Part shown: positions 1-9,585 of the stretch, one piece after another | How positions within the stretch are numbered: position 1 is the stretch's first letter | Layout of the letters: each line of letters opens with the position of its first letter | Assembly: GCF_001541225.1 (NCBI RefSeq) | Contig: NZ_LMTS01000233.1 | Location: 12,194 to 74,886 of the forward strand | From: Variovorax sp. WDL1 | GTDB taxonomy: Bacteria; Pseudomonadota; Gammaproteobacteria; Burkholderiales; Burkholderiaceae_C | Length of the DNA stretch: 62,693 nt | Direction: 5' to 3' | Position numbers and translations under genes: made by a program | The notes under the pieces: model-generated | The model's database searches: none | The model's input: only the letters and a program-made list of their open reading frames with translations | Told to the model about the DNA's origin: nothing

Positions 1-1169
1 TCAAGGAGAACATCGCCACCCGCGGCGACCCACTGCCCGCCGGCACGGCCGCGGTCGAATTGCGCCCCGCCGCAGCCGACGCGCCGCCGGCCGCGCGGCT
101 GAAGGAGGCGGGCGCCGTGATCGTCTCCAAGACCACGATGCCCGACTACGGCATGCTGTCCTCCGGCTTGTCGAGTTTCCATGCGCTGGCGCGCAATCCC
201 TGGGACCTGACGAAGACGCCGGGCGGTTCGAGCGCCGGCGCCGGTGCCGCCGCGGCGGCCGGTTACGGCCCGCTGCACATCGGGACCGACATCGGCGGCT
301 CGCTCAGGCTGCCGGCCGGCTGGTGCGGCATCTTCACGCTCAAGCCCAGCCTGGGCCGCATTCCGATCGACCCGCCCTACATGGGCCGCGCCGCCGGGCC
401 CATGACGCGCAGCGTCGCCGATGCAGCGCTCATGATGCGGGTGCTCGCCCAGCCCGACGCGCGCGACAGCATGAGCCTGCCGCCCCAGGACATCGACTGG
501 TCGTCCTTCGAGGTGGACGCAGAGCATCTGCGCGGCCTGCGCATCGGCCTCTTGCTCGATGCGGGCTGCGGCCTGGCGGTCGAAGCCGAGATCCGAGCGG
601 CCGTCGAGGAATCGGCACGCCTGTTCGAGCGAGCCGGCGCCATCGTCGAAATCCTCCAGCCCTTCATGTCGCAGGTCATGCTCGACGGCATGGACCACCT
701 CTGGCGCATGCGCTCGCTGGTGGACATCGATGCCCTGCCCCCGGACCGGCGTGCCAAGGTGCTGCCGTACATCCGCGCATGGGCCGAGAGCGCCGCCGGC
801 TTCAGCGGCGAGCATGTCTTTCGCGCGTTCAGCCAGTTCCACGCGACGCGCGTGGCGGCGGTGTCAGCCTGCGCGAAGTATGACTACGTGATCTCCCCCA
901 CCGCGCCGAACATGCCCGTGGAGGCCGAACTGCCGTCGCCCACCAACGACCCGTTGCGGCCGCTGGAGCACATCGGCTTCACCGTGCCCTTCAACATGTC
1001 GGAGCAGCCGGCGGCGTCGATCAATTGCGGCTACAGCCGCGACGGCCTGCCGATCGGACTGCAGATCTCGGGTCAGCGCTTCGACGACCTGGGCGTGCTC
1101 AGGGTCGCGCGCGCCTTCGAGTTGATCCGCGGCCCGCAACGGCCGTGGCCAAAGCCGCCTGACGCCTGA
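1..1169 (+). CDS. Amidase (amidase signature family), 5' end missing
   Basis: The frame is open from base 3, so the gene begins outside the window and the first in-frame TTG at 60 is not a credible start. The visible 389 codons match the Ser-Ser-Lys amidase signature family, which hydrolyses carboxylic amides to acid and ammonia. A lysine occurs in VSKTTMPDYG, the glycine/serine-rich core is [16 protein letters not shown], and the nucleophile region is GTDIGGSLRLPAG. The C-terminal half is complete to a TGA at 1167-1169. The substrate cannot be read from the sequence. A LysR-type gene is convergent 14 bp downstream. Confidence 0.9.
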   Translation, partial: KENIATRGDPLPAGTAAVELRPAAADAPPAARLKEAGAVIVSKTTMPDYGMLSSGLSSFHALARNPWDLTKTPGGSSAGAGAAAAAGYGPLHIGTDIGGSLRLPAGWCGIFTLKPSLGRIPIDPPYMGRAAGPMTRSVADAALMMRVLAQPDARDSMSLPPQDIDWSSFEVDAEHLRGLRIGLLLDAGCGLAVEAEIRAAVEESARLFERAGAIVEILQPFMSQVMLDGMDHLWRMRSLVDIDALPPDRRAKVLPYIRAWAESAAGFSGEHVFRAFSQFHATRVAAVSACAKYDYVISPTAPNMPVEAELPSPTNDPLRPLEHIGFTVPFNMSEQPAASINCGYSRDGLPIGLQISGQRFDDLGVLRVARAFELIRGPQRPWPKPPDA

Positions 1170-1183
1170 ATGCGCCTCGCACC

Positions 1184-2047
1184 TCAGGCGAGGTGCGAGG
1201 CCAGCAGCTCGCGTGCGCGCGTGACGAACTCGGTTTCGCCGCGCCGCGGCGGCAGGAAATGGAAAGCCACACGCGGCAGCGCGGGCAGCCCGTGCGGCGG
1301 CGCCAGGCGCGCCACGCCCTCGCACAGCGAGGACTCGTTGAGGCAGGCGACGCCCAGCCCGGCGGCCAAGGCCGACTGAAGACCTGCGACGCCCGAGGCG
1401 ACATGCGCCACGGTGAAGGGCACGCGCCGCTGCTTCAGCAGCTTGACCGTGAACTGGTGCAGCGAGCAGGTGTCGGGCAGCACGAGCAGCCGCAGCGGCT
1501 CGCCGCGCGCAAAACGCAGGCCGATCGCCCCCATCCAGGCCAACGACTCGCGGCGCAGCGCGGGGGTCCTCGAGGCAGCCGCGTGGTCTTGCGCCGCGAT
1601 GCGCATCGACAGGCCCACGTCGAACTGGCCCTGCGCATAGCCTGCCTCGATCGCGCCGCTCTTCATGACGCTCACGTGCAGCCGCACCTGCGGGTACCGC
1701 TCGCCGAGGCGGCCCAACAGCCGCGCCAGCTCGCCAGGCCTGAAGTAGTCGGTCACGGCGAGGCGCAGCACCCCTTGCAGCGCTTCACCGCGAAGGTCGC
1801 GCAGGGCCTCGTCCGAGAGCGCCAGCAGACGCTGCGCGTACCCCAGCAGCCGCGTGCCCACGACGGTGGGTGCCACGCCGGCCTTGCTGCGCGTCAGCAG
1901 CGAGTGGCCGGCACGCTCCTCCAGCTTGCGCATCTGCTCACTGACGGCCGATTGCGACAGGAACACCTGCGGCGCGGCCGCGGTGAGGCTGCCCGCCTCG
2001 ACGACGGCGACGAAGGTCCTGAGCTGCTCCAGATCGAAGGTCTGCAT
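1184..2047 (-). CDS. LysR-family transcriptional regulator
   Basis: About 287 residues, the normal LysR length. The N-terminal winged helix-turn-helix (about residues 2-60) opens with FDLEQLRTFVAVVEAGSLTA, followed by SQSAVSEQMRKLEERAG; the rest is a periplasmic-binding-like effector domain. I prefer the ATG at 2047 to one at 2059 because a purine-rich GGATGG lies before it and the protein then begins at the family's usual place. It is divergent from the tautomerase gene, with 110 bp between them, so it may control that gene; it is convergent with the amidase. The effector is unknown. Confidence 0.88.
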   Translation of the reverse strand: MQTFDLEQLRTFVAVVEAGSLTAAAPQVFLSQSAVSEQMRKLEERAGHSLLTRSKAGVAPTVVGTRLLGYAQRLLALSDEALRDLRGEALQGVLRLAVTDYFRPGELARLLGRLGERYPQVRLHVSVMKSGAIEAGYAQGQFDVGLSMRIAAQDHAAASRTPALRRESLAWMGAIGLRFARGEPLRLLVLPDTCSLHQFTVKLLKQRRVPFTVAHVASGVAGLQSALAAGLGVACLNESSLCEGVARLAPPHGLPALPRVAFHFLPPRRGETEFVTRARELLASHLA

Positions 2048-2157
2048 GACACCATCCATTCGAGAAATCGATGAGATCCATCATATCTTCCCGCTTTTTC
2101 GATGGGACTCGGATCTCCACAATTGAGGCCCTCGACGGTTCCAAAGGAAAAAGTGCA

Positions 2158-2556
2158 ATGCCCCACATCGTGATCCACCTCTCCGGCCAGCCCGACGCCC
2201 AACTCACCCGCCGCGTGGTCGACACCGTCGCCGAGCTGACCCAGAGCGTCCTGGACAAGAAATTGCCGGTGATCGCCACCACCGTGCAGTACATCGCAGA
2301 CGACGCCTGGTTCATCGGCGGCCGGTCCCTCGCCGAGCTCGGCAAGTCGGCCTTCCACCTCGACATCAGCATCACGGACGAGACCAACACCAAGGCGGAG
2401 AAGGCGCGCTACCTGCGCGAGATCCACGCTGCCATGGCGGCCCTGCGAACAAACCTGCACGAGGTGTCGTACGTGCACCTGATCGATGCGCGCGCCGCAG
2501 CCTACGGCTATGGTGGGCTGACGCAGGAGTACCGCCACCAGCGGGCCGGGGTCTAG
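2158..2556 (+). CDS. 4-oxalocrotonate tautomerase-family protein
   Basis: The protein is 132 residues and starts MPHIVIHLSG, so removal of Met exposes the Pro-1 general base that defines the tautomerase superfamily. It is about twice the length of the 62-residue 4-oxalocrotonate tautomerase, so it probably contains two beta-alpha-beta units in one chain. The ATG at 2158 is chosen because it makes Pro the second residue and has AAAGGA about ten bases upstream; an upstream ATG at 2071 would bury the proline. It is probably regulated by the divergent LysR protein. The substrate is not predictable. Confidence 0.82.
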   Translation: MPHIVIHLSGQPDAQLTRRVVDTVAELTQSVLDKKLPVIATTVQYIADDAWFIGGRSLAELGKSAFHLDISITDETNTKAEKARYLREIHAAMAALRTNLHEVSYVHLIDARAAAYGYGGLTQEYRHQRAGV

Positions 2557-2569
2557 GCAAAATGAGCCC

Positions 2570-3907
2570 ATGCAAGACAGCCTGGGCAATCCGACCACCC
2601 TGACCGAGCCTGCCAGCTTGCGCGCGGTCAACGACTTCGTCGAAGGCTTCATCGCCTGCGAGGCGCGCGCGGCCGACGTGCTGGCGGCCGCGCAGGACGA
2701 CAGCCCCCTCGTGCAGGCCTACTGCGCGACGCTGCACCTCTTCGCGGAGTCGCGCGATGCCGTGCCCAACGCGCGCCCCTTTCTCGAACGCGCGCAAGCC
2801 GGCGGCTCCCGCGCCAGCCCGCGCGAGCGGCGCTACATCGAAGCTGTCTCGGCCTGGGCCGAAGGCGACATCGCGCGCGCCATCGCCTTGCACCACGAGC
2901 AGGCCCGAGAGCATCCGCGCGACCTGGCCTCGCTCAAGCTGGGGCAGTACCACTGCTTCAACATCGGCGATTGCCCGGGCATGCTGCGGCTCGCGCTGGC
3001 GGCGATGCCAGCCGCGGCCGACGTACCCTACCTGCACGGCATGGCGGCCTTCGGCTACGAACAATGCCACCTGCTGCGCGAAGCCGAAGCCAGCGCCCGC
3101 CGTGCGGTCGCGATGGAGCGCAAAGAGCCCTGGGCCCACCATGCGCTCGGGCATGTGATGCTGACCGATGGCCGGCTCGCCGAGGGCCTGGACTTCATGC
3201 GGGGTGTGAGCGACAGCTGGGTCGGCCTGAATTCCTTCATGGTCACCCACAACTGGTGGCATGTGGCGCTGTTCCTGATCGACCTGGGCCGCGATGCCGA
3301 GGCGCTCGCCGTGTACGACGAGCAGGTGTGGGGCGTGGCCAAGGACTACTCGCAGGACCAGATCGGCGCCGTGTCGCTGCTTGCGCGGCTGGAGCTCGCA
3401 GGCATCGACGTCGGCGAGCGCTGGCAAGAGCTCGCCGGCTATCTGGCGCAGCGGCTCGACGACCACGTGCTGCCCTTCCTCGATCTGCAGTACCTCTACG
3501 GCCTGGCGCGTGCCGGCCGGCCCGAGGCCGAGCGCCTGCTGAACAACATCGAGGCCTTCGCGCCAAGGGCCGCGCCTTCGACACAAGCAGCTTGGCAGCG
3601 CGTGGCGGTGCCCGCCGCCCGTGGCCTGCTGGCCAAGGCCAGGGGCGACGCCGCCGGCGCTGTCGAGGGACTGGGCCTGGCGCTGCCGCGCCTGGTCGAA
3701 ATAGGCGGCAGCCATGCGCAGCGTGACCTTTTCGAGCAGCTGTACCTCGATGCCCTGATCGGCACCGGAACCGAAGCGGCGCTGGCCAGCGCCCAGGGTG
3801 TTCTGCAGCAGCGGGTCAATGCCCAGCCGGAATCGCGGCGCCTGCGACGTCAGGCCGACAAGGTCTACGCGTCGCTGGGACTGCCGCAACTGGCGTCCAA
3901 CGCCTAG
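2570..3907 (+). CDS. Tetratricopeptide-repeat protein, TTC38-like
   Basis: A 445-residue, alpha-helical protein with TPR-type helical pairs throughout and no signal peptide or membrane segment. The central HNWWHVALFLIDLGR and the alternating acidic and aromatic positions resemble the TTC38 family, whose biochemical role is unknown. It lies 13 bp after the tautomerase stop on the same strand. The start has no clear Shine-Dalgarno; instead AAAATGAGCCC precedes the ATG, close to the pattern seen before two other genes here that may make leaderless transcripts. Function is not assigned. Confidence 0.75.
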   Translation: MQDSLGNPTTLTEPASLRAVNDFVEGFIACEARAADVLAAAQDDSPLVQAYCATLHLFAESRDAVPNARPFLERAQAGGSRASPRERRYIEAVSAWAEGDIARAIALHHEQAREHPRDLASLKLGQYHCFNIGDCPGMLRLALAAMPAAADVPYLHGMAAFGYEQCHLLREAEASARRAVAMERKEPWAHHALGHVMLTDGRLAEGLDFMRGVSDSWVGLNSFMVTHNWWHVALFLIDLGRDAEALAVYDEQVWGVAKDYSQDQIGAVSLLARLELAGIDVGERWQELAGYLAQRLDDHVLPFLDLQYLYGLARAGRPEAERLLNNIEAFAPRAAPSTQAAWQRVAVPAARGLLAKARGDAAGAVEGLGLALPRLVEIGGSHAQRDLFEQLYLDALIGTGTEAALASAQGVLQQRVNAQPESRRLRRQADKVYASLGLPQLASNA

Positions 3908-3922
3908 CAGCTCCGGCCGCCT

Positions 3923-4285
3923 TCAGTGGGCGGCGCGATGCCACCAACGGCTGTACTCCTCGTCAGTCAGCAGGGTCCACGCCGCGAGCACCAGCACCAC
4001 CAGGCCCGTGATGACCGCGGTGAGCATCGCGTCGGCGTTCCCGTTGAAGCGCAGCACCCAGGGCGAAGCCATCAGCCACAGGCCGAGCGCCGCCTCGGTC
4101 CATTCCTCCCACGCGCGGGGTAGCAGCATGGCGCCGAGCGCAGCGGCGATCAGCGCAATGCCGACGATCACCGCGTTGGGCATGGCGGCCGCCTCGCCGG
4201 CATAGCCCAGGATCCACGGCGAAAGAAGCAGCCAGGCACCCAGCGCCCCGTTCACCGGATCTTGCCAATGTTTCAGTTGGAACAT
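3923..4285 (-). CDS. SPW-repeat membrane protein
   Basis: The 120-residue protein carries two copies of the SPW motif (LLSPWILGY and MASPWVLRF), each in a pair of hydrophobic segments, giving about four transmembrane helices. This matches the SPW repeat family of small inner-membrane proteins of unknown function. The start is supported by a strong AGGAGGT about seven bases upstream of the ATG at 4285. It is convergent with the TPR gene, whose stop is 15 bp away; a GC-rich hairpin without a T-tract (about 3916-3934) lies in the junction. Confidence 0.85.
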   Translation of the reverse strand: MFQLKHWQDPVNGALGAWLLLSPWILGYAGEAAAMPNAVIVGIALIAAALGAMLLPRAWEEWTEAALGLWLMASPWVLRFNGNADAMLTAVITGLVVLVLAAWTLLTDEEYSRWWHRAAH

Positions 4286-4435
4286 GGTTCATACCTCCTG
4301 CCGGCTGGAACGCCGGTTCTTCTTGGAGCTTTGCACCCGTCGCAGGTTCCAGCACTCCCGTGCCCAATAAGGCCGCGAAAGGAGCATCATCCGAGCTGAA
4401 GAACCCACGGTACGGGCTCAACAGCGAGGCAGGTC
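4286..4435. other. Intergenic region between divergent SPW and PBP genes
   Basis: These 150 bases separate two divergently transcribed genes and should carry both promoters. The Shine-Dalgarno for the SPW gene is at the left end and a GAGGCAGG-like site precedes the GTG start of the penicillin-binding protein at the right end. I see no convincing palindrome or RNA element. Confidence 0.4.
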
Positions 4436-7400
4436 GTGGCAAGACTCAAGACGGTCTTCTGGCTCGGCGCAGGGCTCGCCGTTGTGACTGCGCTCGCCGC
4501 ACTTGCAGTCGACGAGCTCAAGACTTCGAGGCTGCAATCGGCCTTTTGGCGCGACCTGGGGCGGGATGCGCACTTCAGCGTGGCCGCCGGACCCAGCGAC
4601 GCCCTCCGTTCCCCGCGTTCCGGGCCCTACGACGAGCGGCTCGGCTACCGCCAGCTCCCGCAGTTCATCGAGCGCCTGCAGGCCCGCGGCTACGAGGTGA
4701 CGCAGCAGGCCCGCATGTCGCCGCGGCTGGTCGAGTTGCACGAGCGCGGCCTTTACGGCCCTTACCGCGAAAAGAACCAGGCCGGCCTGACGGTGCGCGA
4801 CTGCCGCGCCCGGACCCTGTCGCAGTCGCGCGTGCCCGAGCGCGTGTACGAACGCTTCGAGGACGTGCCGCCGCTGCTGGTGGATGCCCTGCTTTTCGTC
4901 GAGGACCGCCACCTGCTGGATACGCAGCCGGCGCAGCGCAATCCGGCGGTCGACCCCGAGCGCTTCGCGAAGGCGACGATCGAGCAGTTGCACCGGGCGC
5001 TCGGTGCGCGGCAATCGGCCTCCGGCGGCAGCACGCTGGCCACCCAGATCGAGAAGTACCGCCACTCGCCTCATGGCCGCACGCAGTCGATCGGGGACAA
5101 GCTGCGCCAGATGGCTTCGGCCTCGCTGCGCGCCTACCGGGACGGCGAAGACACGCAGGCGCGGCGACGCCAGGTCGTGGTCGACTACCTGGACACCGTG
5201 CCGCTCGCTGCGCGGCCCGGATTCGGCGAGGTGCATGGCCTCGGCGACGGCCTTTGGGCCTGGTACGGGCGCGACCTCGCCGAGGTCAACCGCCTGCTGG
5301 CCGACAACGCGGAGGGTGCCGCGCCATCCGACCAGGCGCTGCGACGCCAGGCCGAGGCCTTCAAACAGGCGCTGTCGCTGATGGTCGCGCAGCGCCGACC
5401 CTCGCAGCACCTGCTGGGCAAGGGCGAAAGCCTCAACCGGCTCACCGACAGCTACCTGCGGCTGATGGCCGACGCGGGCGTCATCGCCCCCTCCCTGCGC
5501 GACGCGGCTCTGCAGGTTTCCCTGCAGCGGTCAGCGGCGCGGCGGGCGACGCCTCGGCCCGACTTCGTCGAGCGCAAGGGGCTGAATGCCCTGCGCGGCG
5601 AGGTATCCGCCCTGCTCGGCGTGCCGCGTGCCTACGACCTCGAGCGGCTCGACCTCGAGGTGGAGGGCAGCGTGGACAGCGAGGCGCAGGCGATCGCGGC
5701 ACGGGCGCTGGCCGCCTTGCGCACCCCGGCGGGCGCCAAGGCGGCGGGGCTGTACGGCCATCACCTGCTCGACCCCGGCGACGACCCGCGCCACCTGGTC
5801 TACAGCTTCACCCTCTACGAGCGCGGCGCCCAGGCAAACCTGCTGCGCATCCAGGCCGACAACATCGACCAGCCCTTCGACGTGAACCAGGGCGCACGCC
5901 TGGACCTCGGCTCCACCGCCAAGCTGCGCACGCTGGTGAGCTACCTCGAGCTCGTCGCCGAGCTGCATGAACGCTGGGCCGGGCGCGACGTATCCGCCAT
6001 TGCCGCATGGACGCCGAGCAAGCGCGACCCGCTCGGCAGCTGGGCGCGCGAATACCTGCTGCGCGCCGGGGACCGCAGCCTTGCCCCGATGCTGGAGGCG
6101 GCGATGCAGCGGCGCTACCCGGCCGGCGCGGGCGAGGCCTTCTTCACCGGCGGCGGCCTGCACCGCTTCAGCAATTTCGATCGCACGCGCGGTGGGCCGA
6201 TGACCGTGCAGGAAGCCTTCAGGCACTCGGTCAACCTGGTGTTCATCCGCGTGATGCGCGACATCGTGCGCCACCGGATGCACGGCGACGAAGCCGTCGG
6301 GCGCCAGATGCTGGAGGACCCATCCGACCCGGGCCGGCGGGAGATGCTGGTCCTCTTCGCCGACCGGGAGGGCTCTGCCTATCTGGCGCGCTTCCACCGC
6401 AAGTACAAGGGCAAGTCGCCCGCCGAGGCCGAAGCACTGCTGCTCAAGGGCGTGCACCCGTCGGCACCGCGTCTCGCGAGCGTGCTTTTCACCCTCGAGC
6501 CAGGGGCCGACGAGGTGCGGCTCGACCAATGGCTCAAGCGCCGCCTCGGACGCGGTGCCGGTTCGCCGCGCGCGCTGCGTGCCATGCACGGCACGTACTC
6601 GAGCCTGTCGCTGGCTGACCGCGGGTACGTGGCGCGCGTGCATCCGCTGGAGCTGTGGCTGGTCGGCTACCTGCAGCGCCGCCCCGGCGCCACGCTCACC
6701 GAGGTACTGGACGCGAGCGTGCAGGAACGGCAGGACGCCTATGCATGGCTCTTCAGGACGCGCCACAAGAGCGCGCAGGACCGGCGCATCCGCGAGCTGC
6801 TCGAGCGCGATGCCTTTGCCCAGATCCATCGTTCATGGCAGCGCCTGGGCTATCCCTTCGCCTCGCTGACCCCCTCGTACGCCAGCGCGATCGGCGCCTC
6901 GGGCGACCGGCCCGCGGCGCTGGCCGAGTTGATCGGCATCCTGGCGAATGACGGCCGGCGGTTGCCGCAGCAGCGCGTGAGCGCGCTGCACTTCGCGCGC
7001 GACATGCCTTACGAGACAAGGCTCGAGCGGCGCGGCATGGCCCCGCAACAGGTGCTGGCGCCGGAAGTGGCGCGGGCCGCGCGCCGCGCATTGGCCGACG
7101 TGGTGAACAACGGGACCGCGCGCCGCCTCAAGGATGCCGTGGCAGATGCGACGGGGCGGCCCATCGAGATTGCCGGCAAGACCGGCACCGGCGACCACCG
7201 CTACCAGGTCATCGGACGCGGCGGGCGTGTGATCGCGGAACGCAAGGTCGAACGCACGGCCACCTTCGTCTTCACGCTCGGCGACCGCTATTTCGGCACC
7301 CTCGTGGCCTACGTGCGCGAGCCGTACGCAGGGCGCTACCGCTTCACCAGTGCGCTGCCGGTGCAGTTGCTCAAGTCGATGGCACCGCAGCTGCTGCCGG

Positions 7401-7438
7401 TGCTCCAGCGCGAGGGCTGCGCCGGCGATCGCGGCTGA
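4436..7438 (+). CDS. Divergent bifunctional penicillin-binding protein (GT51 plus transpeptidase)
   Basis: A 1000-residue inner-membrane protein with one N-terminal helix (about residues 5-25) and a periplasmic body. The glycosyltransferase 51 domain is recognisable by VEDRHL (Glu156), GGSTLATQ (197-204) and YLDTVPL (251-257). The transpeptidase has all three active-site motifs: STAK (Ser493, Lys496), SVN (598-600) and KTG (915-917). It should polymerise and cross-link peptidoglycan. The 315 residues between SVN and KTG suggest a large insertion. The start is GTG, preceded by a GAGGCAGG-like site. It lies apart from cell-wall gene clusters. Confidence 0.85.
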   Translation: MARLKTVFWLGAGLAVVTALAALAVDELKTSRLQSAFWRDLGRDAHFSVAAGPSDALRSPRSGPYDERLGYRQLPQFIERLQARGYEVTQQARMSPRLVELHERGLYGPYREKNQAGLTVRDCRARTLSQSRVPERVYERFEDVPPLLVDALLFVEDRHLLDTQPAQRNPAVDPERFAKATIEQLHRALGARQSASGGSTLATQIEKYRHSPHGRTQSIGDKLRQMASASLRAYRDGEDTQARRRQVVVDYLDTVPLAARPGFGEVHGLGDGLWAWYGRDLAEVNRLLADNAEGAAPSDQALRRQAEAFKQALSLMVAQRRPSQHLLGKGESLNRLTDSYLRLMADAGVIAPSLRDAALQVSLQRSAARRATPRPDFVERKGLNALRGEVSALLGVPRAYDLERLDLEVEGSVDSEAQAIAARALAALRTPAGAKAAGLYGHHLLDPGDDPRHLVYSFTLYERGAQANLLRIQADNIDQPFDVNQGARLDLGSTAKLRTLVSYLELVAELHERWAGRDVSAIAAWTPSKRDPLGSWAREYLLRAGDRSLAPMLEAAMQRRYPAGAGEAFFTGGGLHRFSNFDRTRGGPMTVQEAFRHSVNLVFIRVMRDIVRHRMHGDEAVGRQMLEDPSDPGRREMLVLFADREGSAYLARFHRKYKGKSPAEAEALLLKGVHPSAPRLASVLFTLEPGADEVRLDQWLKRRLGRGAGSPRALRAMHGTYSSLSLADRGYVARVHPLELWLVGYLQRRPGATLTEVLDASVQERQDAYAWLFRTRHKSAQDRRIRELLERDAFAQIHRSWQRLGYPFASLTPSYASAIGASGDRPAALAELIGILANDGRRLPQQRVSALHFARDMPYETRLERRGMAPQQVLAPEVARAARRALADVVNNGTARRLKDAVADATGRPIEIAGKTGTGDHRYQVIGRGGRVIAERKVERTATFVFTLGDRYFGTLVAYVREPYAGRYRFTSALPVQLLKSMAPQLLPVLQREGCAGDRG

Positions 7439-7462
7439 CTGGAGCGGGAGCGGCCGTGCGGC

Positions 7463-8134
7463 TCATGACTTGCCCAGATGCCGCCGCTGGTCGTAGTTGG
7501 GCTGCGCCGGCATGCCATCGAGATGCACGGTATCGGCCCAGTCGACGATCTCGATCTGCGCAGGCGCGGCAGCGTCTGCGATGCGGATGCGGTTGAAGCC
7601 CGCATTGGGGATCGCACTCTGGCGCGGCCCGTTGAGCCCCAGCCCCTTCGCAGTGCGCCAGACCATGTCGAGCACGCCGCCGTGCGTCACCACCATCACC
7701 GTCTGCTGCATGTGCGCCGCCGCGATGCGGCCCAGCGCATCGATGATGCGCGCATGGAACTCGCGCGGCGACTCGCCCTCGGGCATGCGATGGTCCTCGC
7801 TGAACTTGAGCCAGTCCTCCCAGGCGCGCGGATGCAGGCGCTGGATCTCGTCGGCCCGCAGGCCCTCGACGAGTCCGAAGTTCTGCTCGCGCAACTCGAC
7901 CGAACCGACGATGTCGAGTCCGAGCTGCTGCGCCGCAGGCGCTGCCGTCTGCTGCGCTCGCAAGAGGTCGCTGCTGACGAGGTACTGGACCGATTCGCTC
8001 GCCAGCCGCAGGCCCAGCCGGCGTGCCTGCTCGTGGCCGGTGTCGTTGAGGGGAACGTCGATGTGGCCCTGGAAGCGCAGCTCGCGATTCCAGTCGGTCT
8101 CGCCGTGACGGATCAGGATGAGGTCTGTGGACAT
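7463..8134 (-). CDS. Histidine phosphatase-family protein (phosphoglycerate-mutase-like)
   Basis: A 223-residue cytosolic protein beginning MSTDLILIRHGETDWNREL, the RHG signature with the catalytic histidine at residue 10. A later VVTHGGVLDM supplies the second catalytic histidine. The family includes cofactor-dependent phosphoglycerate mutases, alpha-ribazole phosphatase and broad-specificity phosphatases; the short length favours a phosphatase over the glycolytic mutase. It is divergent from the alpha/beta hydrolase gene and convergent with the penicillin-binding protein gene. Confidence 0.88.
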   Translation of the reverse strand: MSTDLILIRHGETDWNRELRFQGHIDVPLNDTGHEQARRLGLRLASESVQYLVSSDLLRAQQTAAPAAQQLGLDIVGSVELREQNFGLVEGLRADEIQRLHPRAWEDWLKFSEDHRMPEGESPREFHARIIDALGRIAAAHMQQTVMVVTHGGVLDMVWRTAKGLGLNGPRQSAIPNAGFNRIRIADAAAPAQIEIVDWADTVHLDGMPAQPNYDQRRHLGKS

Positions 8135-8215
8135 GGGATGAAGCTATTGTCCTCGCAACACATGTCGGCCCGGCGGCAGGGGGCGGACGGCATGCGGATG
8201 GCCGAGAATCGGCCC

Positions 8216-8920
8216 ATGCCCTCTCTTGTCCTGTTGCCCGGCCTCGCCTGCGACGAGCGCCTCTGGGAAGCCCAGCTACCCGCCCTGCCCGCCGGCATCG
8301 ACGTCCGCGTGAGCGATGCCCACATGCGCCACCCAAGCATCGAGACAATGGCCGATGCCGTCCTGCGCGAGCATGAAGGCCCACTGGTCCTCTGTGGCGC
8401 CTCGATGGGCGGCATGATCGCGATGGAGGCCGCACGCCAGGCGCCCGAGCGCATCGCCGGCCTCGCGCTGCTGGGCACCAACCCGCGGCCCGAGACGCCC
8501 GAGATGTTCGACCTGCGCGCCTCGGCGATCGAGCTCTTCGAGCAGGGAGAGGCACGCGACGTGATCCAGTTCAACGCGGGCTTCGCCTTCCATCCCAAGC
8601 AGGCCGGCGATGCCGCTCTGGTGCGGCGCTATGTGGAACTCGTGCTCGACGGGGGCGCGCAGCAGCTCATCAGCCAGAACCGTGCGCTGATGGCGCGGCC
8701 GGACCAGCGCCCCTCGCTCGCATCGCTGCGCTGCCCTGTGCTGGTGATCTGCGGCGATGCCGATCGGCTGACGCCTCCCGAATGCTCAAAGGAGATCGCG
8801 CAGTTGGTGCCGCAGGCCGAGCTCGTGTGGATCGAGAACTGCGGCCACATGCTGACCTTGGAGAAGCCCGCCGAAGTCAACGCCGCGCTGATGCCGTGGC
8901 TGCAACGCATGCTGGATTAG
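8216..8920 (+). CDS. Alpha/beta-fold hydrolase
   Basis: A 234-residue hydrolase with the complete triad: Ser in [11 protein letters not shown], Asp in [11 protein letters not shown] and His in [12 protein letters not shown]. The opening [15 protein letters not shown] supplies the oxyanion region. The ATG at 8216 is used because the hydrolase fold begins at once; in-frame ATGs at 8192 and 8198 would add only a few residues. There is no Shine-Dalgarno, and the 15 bases GAGAATCGGCCCATG recur exactly before trmL. Its stop overlaps the convergent pcp stop by 4 bp. The substrate is unknown. Confidence 0.86.
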   Translation: MPSLVLLPGLACDERLWEAQLPALPAGIDVRVSDAHMRHPSIETMADAVLREHEGPLVLCGASMGGMIAMEAARQAPERIAGLALLGTNPRPETPEMFDLRASAIELFEQGEARDVIQFNAGFAFHPKQAGDAALVRRYVELVLDGGAQQLISQNRALMARPDQRPSLASLRCPVLVICGDADRLTPPECSKEIAQLVPQAELVWIENCGHMLTLEKPAEVNAALMPWLQRMLD

Positions 8921-9585
8921 CTCAGCTGGCCGCCGGTCTCGCGCACGTCCTCGCGCACCGTAAGCGCCGTGGCCACGGCGATGCGCAGCGCGGCGATCAC
9001 CATGTCGAGCGCCATGCTCGGCGCGCCGGGAAAGCGCGCGGCCTGCTCGGGCAGGTAAGGAATGTGGATGAAGCCGCCGCGCAGGCCGGCTGTGACCGGC
9101 CGCGTCGCGATGCGGTGCATCAGGCCGAAGAACAGGTGATTGCAGACGAAGGTGCCGGCGCTGTTCGACACCGCGGCCGGTATGCCGCCCGCGCGCAGGT
9201 CGCGCACCATCGCCTTGATCGGCAGCGTGGAGAAGTAGGCCGCCGGCGCGTCTGCCACCACCGGCACGTCGATGGGCTGGCAGCCTGCGTTGTCGCAGAT
9301 GCGGCCGTCGTCGAGGTTGATCGCCACGCGCTCGGGTGTGATCTCGCTGCGCCCGCCGGCCTGGCCGATACCGATCACCAGTTGAGGCCGCAACTCGTCG
9401 ATGGCCGCATCGAGCTCCCGCAGCGCAGCGCCGAAGACGCAGGAAATGCGGCGGGCCTGCACCGTGGCGCCTTCGCAGCGCCAGCCTTGCAGCGCGCGCA
9501 CTGCTTCCCATGAGGGATTCAGCGCGTCCTTGTCGAAGGGCTCGAAGCCCGTCAGCAGCACGTTCGGCACAGGCGGCTCGGACAC
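8917..9585 (-). CDS. pcp: Pyroglutamyl-peptidase I
   Basis: A 222-residue cysteine peptidase (C15 family) that removes N-terminal pyroglutamate from peptides in the cytosol. The catalytic triad is visible: Glu85 in ERVAINLDD, Cys148 in [11 protein letters not shown] and His174 in [11 protein letters not shown]. The GTG start immediately follows the pxpA stop without a spacer, so translation is likely coupled. Its product, 5-oxoproline, is the substrate of the PxpABC enzyme encoded just upstream in the same operon, which fits the placement. Confidence 0.95.
   Translation of the reverse strand: MSEPPVPNVLLTGFEPFDKDALNPSWEAVRALQGWRCEGATVQARRISCVFGAALRELDAAIDELRPQLVIGIGQAGGRSEITPERVAINLDDGRICDNAGCQPIDVPVVADAPAAYFSTLPIKAMVRDLRAGGIPAAVSNSAGTFVCNHLFFGLMHRIATRPVTAGLRGGFIHIPYLPEQAARFPGAPSMALDMVIAALRIAVATALTVREDVRETGGQLS

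Noticed and set aside
60..62. TTG as the start of the amidase
   Set aside because: The frame and the family match continue upstream to the window edge.
2071..2157. Longer tautomerase start at ATG 2071
   Set aside because: It would hide the catalytic N-terminal proline; ATG 2158 has a ribosome site and gives Met-Pro.
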